Shown piece by piece: positions 20,047 through 28,855 of a stretch of DNA of 64,000 nt. Both the position numbers and the translations under genes were made by a program. Under the pieces are notes generated by a model that was not told the origin of the DNA, searched no databases, and worked only from the letters and a program-made list of their open reading frames with translations. Every line of letters begins with the position of its first letter. Position 1 is the first letter of the stretch. The stretch comes from Bacteroidales bacterium (GTDB lineage: Bacteria; Bacteroidota; Bacteroidia; Bacteroidales; P3), in the NCBI GenBank assembly GCA_017480785.1, contig JAFURZ010000004.1, positions 1 to 64,000 of the forward strand, in the 5' to 3' direction.

Positions 20047-21171
20047 CTATCCCTTCGGAAGGCCGGCCTTCGCCTCGGGTGCGGCGGCTGATGCCAGTTT
20101 CATCAGGCATATTTCGACAAATAGGCGCTTGTTGTTGGCCTCGCGGAAGCGGTATTCGTAGTCGCTCGCCACATTGAGCCATGCGAGTAGCGACGGCAGG
20201 CCGCAGAGGCGCGACTGCTCGCCGTAGCGGGCCCGTAGTCGCTCGCCGCCCTCGACGAGCGCAAGCGTCTGCGGGTCGAGAGAGACCATGAGGTTGCGCA
20301 AGTGCTCGCAGAGGCCCGTCATAAAGGACTGTCCGCCAAATCCACGCGTCAGCACATCCTGATAGAGCAACAACGCTCCGCTGATATTACCCGCACGGAA
20401 GAAGTCGACGAGGCGGAAATAGTAGTCCGAATCGAGGACATTGAGGTTCTCGAGGCAGCCCTGATAGGTCAGGTTGCCCTGGGTGAAGTTGACCAACTGG
20501 TCGAAGGTGCTCAGGGCATCGCGCATGCCGCCTTCAGCCTTGGTGGCGATGAGCTCGAGGGCATCGGGCTCGTACTTCACGCCCTCATTGCCAGCCACAT
20601 ACTCCAGATGGTGCACAATGTCGGGCACTTCGATGCGCTTGAAGTCGAACACCTGGCAGCGGCTCAGGATGGTGGGGATAATCTTGTTTTTCTCGGTGGT
20701 GGCAAGGATGAACTTGGCATAGGCTGGCGGCTCCTCGAGGGTCTTGAGGAAGGCATTGAAGGCTGCCTGACTGAGCATGTGCACCTCGTCGATGATGTAG
20801 ACCTTGTAGCGGCCTGTCTGCGGCGGGAACTGCACTTGGTCCACAAGCTGGCGTATGTCGTCGACCGAATTGTTGCTGGCCGCGTCGAGTTCAAAGATAT
20901 TCATCGAGGCGCCCTCGTTGAACGAGCGGCAACTGTCGCACTGGTTGCAGGCCTCACCCTCGGGGGTGCGGTGCTCGCAGTTGATGGTCTTGGCCAGGAT
21001 GCGCGCGCAGGTGGTCTTGCCCACACCGCGGCTGCCGCAAAAGAGGAATGCCTGAGGGAGTTGTCCCGTCAAGATGGCGTTCTTCAGCGTGCGGGTGATG
21101 TGCTCCTGCCCCACCACGCTGGCGAAAGTCGCTGGACGGTATTTTCTTGCCGATACTACAAAGTTATCCAT
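20047..21171 (-). CDS. dnaX: DNA polymerase III subunit gamma/tau, N-terminal (gamma) part
   Basis: 374 residues. Clamp-loader AAA+ ATPase with P-loop GSRGVGKT (46-53), zinc-binding Cys cluster (INCEHRTPEGEACNQCDSC), Walker B YIIDEVHML, SRC motif (ILSRCQVFDF) and the domain III collar. Bacteroidota DnaX is usually around 600 residues. Here an in-frame TAG follows LPKG right after domain III, exactly where tau-specific sequence starts. The start MDNFVVSARKYRP is supported by homology and by a TATATTTG promoter upstream, and the in-frame Met 12 codons earlier has no support. First gene of a dnaX-dapF-ligA-pagL run. Confidence 0.93.
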   Translation of the reverse strand: MDNFVVSARKYRPATFASVVGQEHITRTLKNAILTGQLPQAFLFCGSRGVGKTTCARILAKTINCEHRTPEGEACNQCDSCRSFNEGASMNIFELDAASNNSVDDIRQLVDQVQFPPQTGRYKVYIIDEVHMLSQAAFNAFLKTLEEPPAYAKFILATTEKNKIIPTILSRCQVFDFKRIEVPDIVHHLEYVAGNEGVKYEPDALELIATKAEGGMRDALSTFDQLVNFTQGNLTYQGCLENLNVLDSDYYFRLVDFFRAGNISGALLLYQDVLTRGFGGQSFMTGLCEHLRNLMVSLDPQTLALVEGGERLRARYGEQSRLCGLPSLLAWLNVASDYEYRFREANNKRLFVEICLMKLASAAAPEAKAGLPKG

Positions 21172-21221
21172 ACTACTGATATTCAAATAATAAATCACTT
21201 CACCCACACAGAATTCAACTG

Positions 21222-21229
21222 CAAATATA
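21222..21229 (-). promoter_or_regulatory. -7 element (TATATTTG) of dnaX
   Basis: Exact TAnnTTTG match 51 bases before the dnaX start. The -33 position is only T-rich. Confidence 0.5.
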
Positions 21230-21426
21230 CGAAAAAAACGTCATCGTTAAGGTAAAAAAAACATAACTTTTCAACAGGAGGATTCGGAGGGTCGAGGTAC
21301 AGACCGCAAGAGAAATATTTTTTTCGAGGGTACACAATAAATAAAATATATATACGTTATGCCAACAATTCTCATTTGAATGAACGAAAGAAACGAGAAG
21401 TAGAAGAAAACAAAAAACACAATATA

Positions 21427-23778
21427 ATGAAGAATCTTGTAATAGTTGAGTCGCCCGCCAAGGCGAAAACAATTGAGAAGTTTCTTGGCAAGGACTACAC
21501 GGTGAAGTCGAGTTACGGTCATATTCGCGACCTTGCAAAGAAGGAGATGAGCATTGACGTGGAGGACAATTACGAGCCGCAGTATCAAATCAGCGACGAC
21601 AAAAAGGCGCTGGTGAGCGAGCTGAAGAAGGCAGTGAAGGATGCCGAACAGGTGTGGTTGGCGTCTGATGAGGACCGCGAGGGAGAGGCCATCGCCTGGC
21701 ACTTGCAGGAGACACTGAAGCTGAATCCGAAGACGACACAGCGCATTGTCTTCAACGAAATCACGAAGACTGCCATCCTGAACGCCATTGAGCATCCGCG
21801 CCAGATAGACATGAACCTGGTGGATGCACAGCAGGCTCGCCGGGTGCTGGACCGCTTGGTGGGTTATGAGATAAGCCCCATCCTCTGGAAGAAAATCAAG
21901 CCTGCGCTGAGTGCCGGACGTGTGCAAAGCGTGGCAGTGCGCCTCATTGTGGAACGCGAGGAGGAGATTAAAGGGTTTGAGAGCAAGCCCTACTTCAGAG
22001 TGACGGCACAGTTCCACCCGGTGGACAGCAACAAGATGCTGAGTGCCGAGCTGAATCGCCACTTCGCCACCGCCGAGGAAGCCGAGGCGTTCCTGAAGAG
22101 CCTGGTGGGAGCGAGTTTTAAGGTTAGCAAAATAGAGACAAAGCCCGCCCGTCGCACACCGGCGCCGCCGTTCACAACGAGCACCTTGCAGCAGGAAGCA
22201 AGCCGCAAGCTGGGCTTCAGCGTGGCACGGACGATGCAGGTGGCACAGCAGTTGTACGAAAGCGGATATATCACCTATATGCGTACGGACAGCGTGAACC
22301 TGAGTGACCTGGCGCTGGGAATGGCAAAGAAGGAGATTACGGGACTGTATGGGGCCGACTACCTGAAGACACGCCGCTATCAGACCCACACGAAAGGTGC
22401 ACAGGAAGCCCACGAGGCCATACGTCCGACCAACATGGAGGCACAGACGGTGAATGCCGAGAGCGCGCAGCGTCGACTGTACGAACTGATATGGAAGCGC
22501 ACGATTGCCAGCCAGATGGCGGATGCAGAGCTGGAGAAGACTGAGATTGAGATAGCCATCAGCGGAGAGCGGAAAGCCGGTGGCGACGAGCAGTTACCCA
22601 CTCACTTCCAGTGCAGCGGAGAGCAGGTGAAGTTCGACGGTTTCCTGAAGGTATATATGGAGAGTACTGACGAAGAAGGGGACGAGGGAGAGAGCCGCCT
22701 GCTGCCGAAGTTGCCGGAAGGTACGCGGATGAGCATGGAAGTGTGTGAAGCCAGCGAGCACTACACGCAGCACCCGCCGCGCTACACGGAGGCGAGCCTG
22801 GTTAAGAAGCTGGAGGACCTGGGTATTGGCCGTCCGTCGACCTACGCCCCGACCATCAGCACCATCCTCAAACGCGAGTACATCATCAAAGAGGACCGCG
22901 AGGGAGAAGAACATCGGTGCACGGTGTTCACCCTGAAGGGGTCGACGGTGAAGCGTACAGACAAGACCGAAAAAGGCTATGCAGAGAAGGGGAAACTCTT
23001 CCCGACAGACATCGGATGCGTGGTGAACAACTTCCTGATGGAGCATTTCAACGACATCATGGACTACAACTTCACGGCGACAGTGGAGAAAGACTTCGAC
23101 GAGATAGCCGCCGGAAAGAAGGAGTGGCACGATGTGATTGACAGCTTCTACCAGCCCTTCCACAAGAACATTCGCAAGACCGACCAGTCGGCCCAGCGCA
23201 CGACGGGGAGCCGCCTACTGGGAGTGGACCCGAAGAGCGGCAAGAACGTGTATGCCAAGATAGGCCGCTACGGCACGCTGGTGCAAATCGGCGAGACGAA
23301 TGCCGACGAGAAGCCTCAATTCGCGAGCATGAAGAAGGGGCAAAGCATTGAGAACATAACGCTTGAAGAAGCCTTGGAACTCTTCAACCTGCCGCGCACA
23401 CTGGGCACCTTTGAGGACAAAGAGGTTATCGTGAGCATCGGCAAGTTCGGCCCCTATGTGCGCCACAACGGCAAGTTCTATTCCCTGGGCAAAAACGACG
23501 ACCCGTACGACGTGACCCTGGAGCGGGCCATCGAGATTGTGGTGAAGAAACGCGAAGCCGAGGAAAAGAAAGAGGCGCTGAAGAAAGACTTTCCGCATGA
23601 GATTGGCGTGGAAGACGGCGATGCCGTGGTGAGCAACATCGGCCGCTTCGGGCCTTACCTGACTTACCGCGGCGAGAACTTCCGCCTGGCCAAAGACATT
23701 GACCCGCTGTCATTGACGCTCCCCGAGGCGATGAAGATTATCAACGACATGGGCAAGAAAAGGTCGAAGAAGAAGTAA
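21427..23778 (+). CDS. topA: DNA topoisomerase I
   Basis: 783 residues. Type IA topoisomerase that relaxes negative supercoils. The Toprim domain begins at the N-terminus (MKNLVIVESPAKAKTIEKFLG, SDEDREGEAIAWHL). The catalytic Tyr lies in GYITYMRTDSVNLS. The C-terminal part has tandem repeats of the topoisomerase C-terminal type (GVDPKSGKNVYAKIGRYGT, VSIGKFGPYVRHNGKFYSL, SNIGRFGPYLTYRGENFRL) instead of Cys4 fingers, normal in Bacteroidota, and a basic tail. The start at 21427 is chosen by homology. It is followed after six bases by the glycosyltransferase. Confidence 0.96.
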   Translation: MKNLVIVESPAKAKTIEKFLGKDYTVKSSYGHIRDLAKKEMSIDVEDNYEPQYQISDDKKALVSELKKAVKDAEQVWLASDEDREGEAIAWHLQETLKLNPKTTQRIVFNEITKTAILNAIEHPRQIDMNLVDAQQARRVLDRLVGYEISPILWKKIKPALSAGRVQSVAVRLIVEREEEIKGFESKPYFRVTAQFHPVDSNKMLSAELNRHFATAEEAEAFLKSLVGASFKVSKIETKPARRTPAPPFTTSTLQQEASRKLGFSVARTMQVAQQLYESGYITYMRTDSVNLSDLALGMAKKEITGLYGADYLKTRRYQTHTKGAQEAHEAIRPTNMEAQTVNAESAQRRLYELIWKRTIASQMADAELEKTEIEIAISGERKAGGDEQLPTHFQCSGEQVKFDGFLKVYMESTDEEGDEGESRLLPKLPEGTRMSMEVCEASEHYTQHPPRYTEASLVKKLEDLGIGRPSTYAPTISTILKREYIIKEDREGEEHRCTVFTLKGSTVKRTDKTEKGYAEKGKLFPTDIGCVVNNFLMEHFNDIMDYNFTATVEKDFDEIAAGKKEWHDVIDSFYQPFHKNIRKTDQSAQRTTGSRLLGVDPKSGKNVYAKIGRYGTLVQIGETNADEKPQFASMKKGQSIENITLEEALELFNLPRTLGTFEDKEVIVSIGKFGPYVRHNGKFYSLGKNDDPYDVTLERAIEIVVKKREAEEKKEALKKDFPHEIGVEDGDAVVSNIGRFGPYLTYRGENFRLAKDIDPLSLTLPEAMKIINDMGKKRSKKK

Positions 23779-23784
23779 TAGACC

Positions 23785-25683
23785 GTGAAACTGTCGATAG
23801 TCATTGTCAACTATAACGTCAAGTATTTCCTGAAGCAGTGCTTGTCGTCGGTGTTTGCCGCTCGGCAGGAGTTGAGCGACGGCACACGGCTGGAGCTGGA
23901 CGTATGGGTGGTTGACAACGACTCGGTCGACGGCTCGGTCGACATGGTGCGCAGCGACTTCCCCGAGGTCCATGTGATTGCGAACAAAGAGAATGTAGGG
24001 TTTGCTCGCGCCAACAACCAAGCGCTACAGGCCATTCACTCCCCATTCTTGCTATTACTCAATCCTGACACCATCGTGGAGCGCGACACCTTCGTGCAAT
24101 GTGTCGACTTTATGCGCCAGCATCCCGACTGCGGCGGCCTGACGGTGAAGATGGTCGACGGCAAAGGCAACTACCTCCGCGAGAGCAAGCGCGGCTTCCC
24201 TTCGCCACAGGCCTCCTTCTACAAGATTGTCGGCCTGACCCGTCTCTTCCCGCGGTCACAACGATTTGCAGCCTACTATATGGGGCACCTCGGCGAGAAC
24301 GACATCAACGAGATTGAGATACTGCCGGGCGCCTTCCTGATGCTCAGCCGCGAGGCATACGAGAAAGTAGGCGGTCTGGACGAGAGCTACTTTATGTATG
24401 GCGAAGACATCGACTACTCGTGGCGCATCCACCTGGCGGGCTACAAGAACTACTACCTGCCCACCACCCGCATCGTCCACTACAAGGGCGAAAGCACACG
24501 CAAGGGGTCGCTGAACTACGTCTACACCTTCTACAATGCCATGGCCATCTTCGTGAAGAAATACTTCACTGGTCGCAACGCACGACTGTTCAACCTGCTG
24601 CTCCAGACAGCCATCTGGCTGCGGGCTGCGTTGGCAGGACTACGCCGCATAGCAGGCCGGCTGGTGGTCCCGTTGCTCGACTTCGTTCTGGCCTACGGTG
24701 GCTTTGCCCTGCTAAAAGGACTGTGGGAAGGCATCAAAGGCGTGGGCGGAGACTACTACCCGCCGGAATACCTGACCTACATCGTCCCCCTATACATACT
24801 GATACTGATGGGTTGCAGCTGGCTGCAGGGAGGCTACGACAAACCGGTGAAGCCGGGCCGCATCGTCAAGGGGATGGCCCTCGGGCTGCTCCTCCTCCTG
24901 GCCTTCTACTCACTCCTCGACGAAAGCCAACGCTACTCCCGCATGCTGCTCCTGCTGGGTTCGCTCTGGACCATGGCGGCGACACTCCTCGTCCGGCTGG
25001 TGCTGAGCCTACTACATGTTAAAGGTTACGCGCTACGCGCACGCAGGCGAGGAAAGACCCTCGTGGTGGGCAGCGACGAGGAAACCGCACGCATACGGAA
25101 CCTATATGCCCACATGGGGCTCCCGGCAGAGAATATGCTGGGCACCACCGACAGCGGCGCACGGCACCTGCAGGACCTCATCCGCATAGAACATGCCGAA
25201 GAGGTTGTCTTCTGCGGCAAAGACCTTCCCCTGCAACACATCATCGGCCTGATGGCCGAACTCAAGACCACCGGCGTGGACTACAAGATAGCCCCCGCCG
25301 AAGGCGACTACATCATCGGCAGCGAGAGCCTCCTCTCGCCCGACGAGCTCTACGTCACCGAACTCAACACCATCAGCACCCCCACCGCCCGGCGGGCCAA
25401 ACGGGTCTTCGACGTCCTCACCTCCCTCCTGCTGCTGGTGTTCTCGCCCCTGCTCTTCTGGTTCCAGCAGCGCAAGAAACGTTACTTCGGCGACTGCCTG
25501 AAGGTGCTCGTCGGCCGCCTGACGTGGGTGGGCTACACCGGCCACCCGGGAGTCTTCGCGCCGGCCGACATCATGCGACGGCCCTCGCCCGAACTGCAGG
25601 AACGCCTCATGCTGCGCTACATGCGCCACTACCGCACCTCCACCGATTGGACCATACTCATACACAACTGGAACAAAATATGA
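23785..25683 (+). CDS. glycosyltransferase family 2 fused to a membrane/Rossmann region
   Basis: 632 residues. The N-terminal GT-A domain (1-250; SIVIVNYNVKYFLKQCL, VDNDSVDGS, LLNPDT, MYGEDIDYSWR) resembles rhamnosyltransferases. Then come hydrophobic segments (about 270-430), a Rossmann-like segment (KTLVVGSDEETARI, about 433-520) and a terminal piece starting RRAKRVFDVLTSLLLLVFSP. This looks like the membrane hairpin of polyprenyl-phosphate sugar transferases but lacks their catalytic GPVxFxQxRxG block. It probably extends a cell-surface glycan at the inner membrane, with the C-terminal part as a non-catalytic anchor. It overlaps the next gene by ATGA. Confidence 0.83.
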   Translation: MKLSIVIVNYNVKYFLKQCLSSVFAARQELSDGTRLELDVWVVDNDSVDGSVDMVRSDFPEVHVIANKENVGFARANNQALQAIHSPFLLLLNPDTIVERDTFVQCVDFMRQHPDCGGLTVKMVDGKGNYLRESKRGFPSPQASFYKIVGLTRLFPRSQRFAAYYMGHLGENDINEIEILPGAFLMLSREAYEKVGGLDESYFMYGEDIDYSWRIHLAGYKNYYLPTTRIVHYKGESTRKGSLNYVYTFYNAMAIFVKKYFTGRNARLFNLLLQTAIWLRAALAGLRRIAGRLVVPLLDFVLAYGGFALLKGLWEGIKGVGGDYYPPEYLTYIVPLYILILMGCSWLQGGYDKPVKPGRIVKGMALGLLLLLAFYSLLDESQRYSRMLLLLGSLWTMAATLLVRLVLSLLHVKGYALRARRRGKTLVVGSDEETARIRNLYAHMGLPAENMLGTTDSGARHLQDLIRIEHAEEVVFCGKDLPLQHIIGLMAELKTTGVDYKIAPAEGDYIIGSESLLSPDELYVTELNTISTPTARRAKRVFDVLTSLLLLVFSPLLFWFQQRKKRYFGDCLKVLVGRLTWVGYTGHPGVFAPADIMRRPSPELQERLMLRYMRHYRTSTDWTILIHNWNKI

Positions 25684-26339
25684 AACAACTGCCCATACTG
25701 CTGCTACTCTGCCTGGCCTCCTGCTCCGTGCAGGCCCAACGCATACATGCCTTCGTCTCCTCGGGAGTCACGCTCTCGCAGATAGAAGGCGACGAACTGA
25801 AAGGGTTCAAGCACGTCGGCTTCACCGGCGGCGTGGGAGCCCTGACGGCGCTGAGCGACGACTATCGCTGGGGCCTCAGCGTCGAGGCACTCTTCAGCCA
25901 ACGGGGTGTCTACAACAACAGCTACGACCCGCAGAACTACTACAACATCGACCTCACGCTCAACTATGTCGACATCCCCGTGCTGCTGCATTTCCAAGAC
26001 CCCTACGGCGGCATGCTCTTCGGTGCCGGCCTGAGCTATGGACGACTCGTGCAGCAACCCCACGGTGTCATCAAGTACAACCCCAGCTACTTCATCCCCG
26101 ACACCTCCGACATGACTTTCCTCCGCCACGACCTCTGCGCCGTGGCCGACATGCGGTTCACCATCTGGCGCGGCCTGCAACTCAACATCCGCTTCCAGCA
26201 CTCGCTCCTCGCCGTCAAACGCGACTGGACCTTCTACAACTACAACGGCACCGACGCCGACGGCAACCCGCGCTACAAGTCCCACTCCCGCAACTGCTAC
26301 AACCAAGCCATCACCTTCCGTCTCATCTGGCAGTTTTAA
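25680..26339 (+). CDS. outer-membrane beta-barrel protein (PorT-like fold)
   Basis: 219 residues. A signal peptide (MKQLPILLLLCLASCSVQAQ) is followed by alternating aromatic/polar strands ending in Phe (FRLIWQF), typical of small barrels of the outer membrane protein beta-barrel family in Bacteroidota (PorT-like). LASCS could also be read as a lipobox, but signal peptidase I cleavage after QAQ fits better. The role is unknown. It overlaps the glycosyltransferase gene and is 12 bases before coaD. Confidence 0.78.
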   Translation: MKQLPILLLLCLASCSVQAQRIHAFVSSGVTLSQIEGDELKGFKHVGFTGGVGALTALSDDYRWGLSVEALFSQRGVYNNSYDPQNYYNIDLTLNYVDIPVLLHFQDPYGGMLFGAGLSYGRLVQQPHGVIKYNPSYFIPDTSDMTFLRHDLCAVADMRFTIWRGLQLNIRFQHSLLAVKRDWTFYNYNGTDADGNPRYKSHSRNCYNQAITFRLIWQF

Positions 26340-26351
26340 AGTTTAAGGTTT

Positions 26352-26771
26352 ATGGCTATCGCACTCTTCCCCGGGTCCTTCGACCCCTTCACCGCCGGCC
26401 ACGAGGCCATCGCACGGCGCGTCGCCCCCCTCTTCGAGCGACTCATAGTGGCCGTGGGGGTGAATTCCGAGAAGCACTACATGTTCAGCGTGTCCGAACG
26501 CGAAGCCCGCATCCGCCGGATGCTGGCCGACCTCCCGCAGGTCGAGGTGACCTCCTACGACGGCATGACCATCGACCTCTGCCACCGGCTCGGCGCCCAG
26601 TGCATCGTCCGCGGCATACGCACCGCCGCCGACTTTGAATACGAACAACTCGTGGCCAGCGTCAACCGCCGGCAAGACCCCTCCATCGAGACCCTCCTCG
26701 TCATGGCCGACGCCGACCACCGCCTCATCAGCAGCACCCTCGAACGCGAGAAAATCGCCCATAACTCATAG
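26352..26771 (+). CDS. coaD: pantetheine-phosphate adenylyltransferase
   Basis: 139 residues. Transfers AMP from ATP to 4'-phosphopantetheine, the penultimate step of CoA synthesis. The nucleotidyltransferase motif is GSFDPFTAGH near the N-terminus, followed by VRGIRTAADFEYE and a SST...ISSTLER-type end. Slightly shorter than E. coli CoaD (159). Five bases before recG. Confidence 0.95.
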   Translation: MAIALFPGSFDPFTAGHEAIARRVAPLFERLIVAVGVNSEKHYMFSVSEREARIRRMLADLPQVEVTSYDGMTIDLCHRLGAQCIVRGIRTAADFEYEQLVASVNRRQDPSIETLLVMADADHRLISSTLEREKIAHNS

Positions 26772-26776
26772 CCCCG

Positions 26777-28855
26777 ATGTTGCCGACCGACGACATAGTC
26801 TACCTCAAAGGAGTAGGACCCGCACGGGCCAAGGTGCTTGCCGCCGAGGCCGACATACGCACCCCGCTCGACCTTCTCCTCTACTTCCCCTTCCGCCACA
26901 TCGACTACTCCAAGCTCGCCACCGTGGCCAGCCTCTCCGAGGAGTCGGGCATGGTGATGATGGAAGGCACCGTGTCGAACATGGCCGTTGTCAGCACCGG
27001 ACCGCGGCGCGAACGGCTCACCGTCGACTTCAGCGACGGCACCGGATACATACAGCTCGTGTGGTTCGCCGGCACCAAATGGGTGCGCGAGAAACTCAAA
27101 CCCGGCGTCGTCTACAACGTCATGGGCCATCCCTCGCTGTTCAACGGGCAGTGGCAGATGACACACCCCGAGCTCGAGGTGAGCACAGGACAGCGCTCCG
27201 GCACGTTCCTGCCCGTCTATAACACCACCGAGAAGATGAAGCAGCACGGCCTCGGCTCACGGGCCCTGGCACGCCTCACCGAGCACCTCGTCACCTGCAT
27301 CGAGGGCATCGACGAAACCCTCCCCGCCGACGTGCTGCAACGCTTCCACCTGCCGGGCCGCGCCGAAGCCCTCAAGGCCATCCACTACCCCGCCTCGGCC
27401 GAACAGCTCAACGCCGCACGCAACCGGCTGAAGTTCGAAGAGCTGTTCTTCCTCCAGCTCGACAACCAGTATGCCAGCACCTCGCGCCAGCGGCTCTCCC
27501 ACGGCCGCGTCTTTGCCTCCGTGGGCGACTGTTTCAACCGCTTCTACAGCGAGCACCTACCCTTCCCCCTCACCGGAGCCCAGAAACGCGTCATCAAGGA
27601 GATGCGCGAAGACATGCGCAGCGGCCACCAGATGAACCGCCTGCTGCAGGGCGACGTGGGTAGCGGCAAGACCCTCGTGGCGCTGATGACCATGCTCCTC
27701 GCCCTCGACAACAGAGCCCAGGCCTGCCTCATGGCGCCCACCGAAATCCTCGCCACCCAGCACTACAACACCTTCCTCCGCATGCTCGACGGCATGGGCA
27801 TACGCACCGAACTGCTCATCGGCAGCGTGCGCAGCGCCGACAAGAAGAAGATGAAGCAGCGCATCGCCAGCGGCGAAACCCAAATCGTCATCGGCACCCA
27901 TGCCCTCATCGAGAGCGACGTCGTCTTCCGCGACCTGGGCCTCGTCGTCATCGACGAGCAGCACCGCTTCGGCGTGCAGCAACGCGCACGTCTGTGGGAC
28001 AAGGGCAACCCCGCACCCCACATCCTCGTGATGACCGCCACCCCCATCCCCCGCACCCTCGCCATGACCCTCTACGGCGACCTCGACTGCTCCGTCATCG
28101 ACGAGCTCCCGCCCGGCCGCACCCCCGTTCGCACCTACCACCGCACCGAACCACGACGCCCGCTCGTCTTCTCGTTCCTCAAACAGCAAATCGACGCCGG
28201 ACGGCAGGTCTACTTCGTCTACCCCCTCATCCACGAGAGCGAGAAACTCGACCTCCGCGACCTCGAGGACGGCCTCGAAATGGTGCAGAACTACTTCCCG
28301 CGGCCGCAATACCAGGTCAGCATGATGCACGGCCAGCTCACCCCCGAAGAGAAAGCCTTCGAGATGTACCGCTTCAAGCGCGGCCTCACCCACATCATGG
28401 TCTCCACCACCGTCATCGAGGTGGGCGTCGACGTGCCCAACGCCACCGTCATGGTCATCGAGAACGCCGAGCGCTTCGGCCTCAGCCAGCTGCACCAGCT
28501 CCGCGGACGCGTAGGCCGCGGCAGCGAGCAGAGCTACTGCATCCTGATGACCAAGGACAACCTCGGCGCCACCAGCCGCGAACGCATACGCACCATGTGC
28601 GCCACCACCGACGGCTTCAAGATAGCCGAGGCCGACCTGCGCCTCCGCGGACCGGGCGACATGCAAGGCCTGCAGCAGAGCGGCGTGCTCGAGCTCAAAC
28701 TGGCCTCCATCGTCGACGACGAACCCCTCGTCCAGGCCACCCGCAACCTCGTGCGCGACCTGCTCGACGCCGACCCCTCCCTCAGCCGCTACCCCGAGCT
28801 GCGACGCCACATCGAACACTCCAAGAACAAGATGCTATGGAGCAAGATAAGTTGA
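26777..28855 (+). CDS. recG: ATP-dependent DNA helicase RecG
   Basis: 692 residues. Branch-migration helicase that remodels stalled forks. The N-terminal wedge/OB domain (GVGPARAKVLAAE, LVWFAGTKWVREKL) is followed by SF2 helicase motifs: P-loop LLQGDVGSGKTLVAL, DEQH box VVIDEQHRFGVQQR, TATPIPRTL and QLRGRVGRG. It ends inside the start of the GNAT gene (19-base overlap). Confidence 0.96.
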   Translation: MLPTDDIVYLKGVGPARAKVLAAEADIRTPLDLLLYFPFRHIDYSKLATVASLSEESGMVMMEGTVSNMAVVSTGPRRERLTVDFSDGTGYIQLVWFAGTKWVREKLKPGVVYNVMGHPSLFNGQWQMTHPELEVSTGQRSGTFLPVYNTTEKMKQHGLGSRALARLTEHLVTCIEGIDETLPADVLQRFHLPGRAEALKAIHYPASAEQLNAARNRLKFEELFFLQLDNQYASTSRQRLSHGRVFASVGDCFNRFYSEHLPFPLTGAQKRVIKEMREDMRSGHQMNRLLQGDVGSGKTLVALMTMLLALDNRAQACLMAPTEILATQHYNTFLRMLDGMGIRTELLIGSVRSADKKKMKQRIASGETQIVIGTHALIESDVVFRDLGLVVIDEQHRFGVQQRARLWDKGNPAPHILVMTATPIPRTLAMTLYGDLDCSVIDELPPGRTPVRTYHRTEPRRPLVFSFLKQQIDAGRQVYFVYPLIHESEKLDLRDLEDGLEMVQNYFPRPQYQVSMMHGQLTPEEKAFEMYRFKRGLTHIMVSTTVIEVGVDVPNATVMVIENAERFGLSQLHQLRGRVGRGSEQSYCILMTKDNLGATSRERIRTMCATTDGFKIAEADLRLRGPGDMQGLQQSGVLELKLASIVDDEPLVQATRNLVRDLLDADPSLSRYPELRRHIEHSKNKMLWSKIS

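Noticed and set aside
20047-20049. TAG in dnaX as evidence for a genetic code with TAG as sense
   Set aside because: Several ordinary genes here end in TAG at the expected position (ligA, rnhB upstream neighbour, korB terminator region), so TAG works as a stop.
21376-21426. Upstream in-frame ATG of topA
   Set aside because: The extra 17 residues are Lys/Glu-rich and not part of the family. The conserved Toprim start MKNLVIVESPAKA is directly at 21427.
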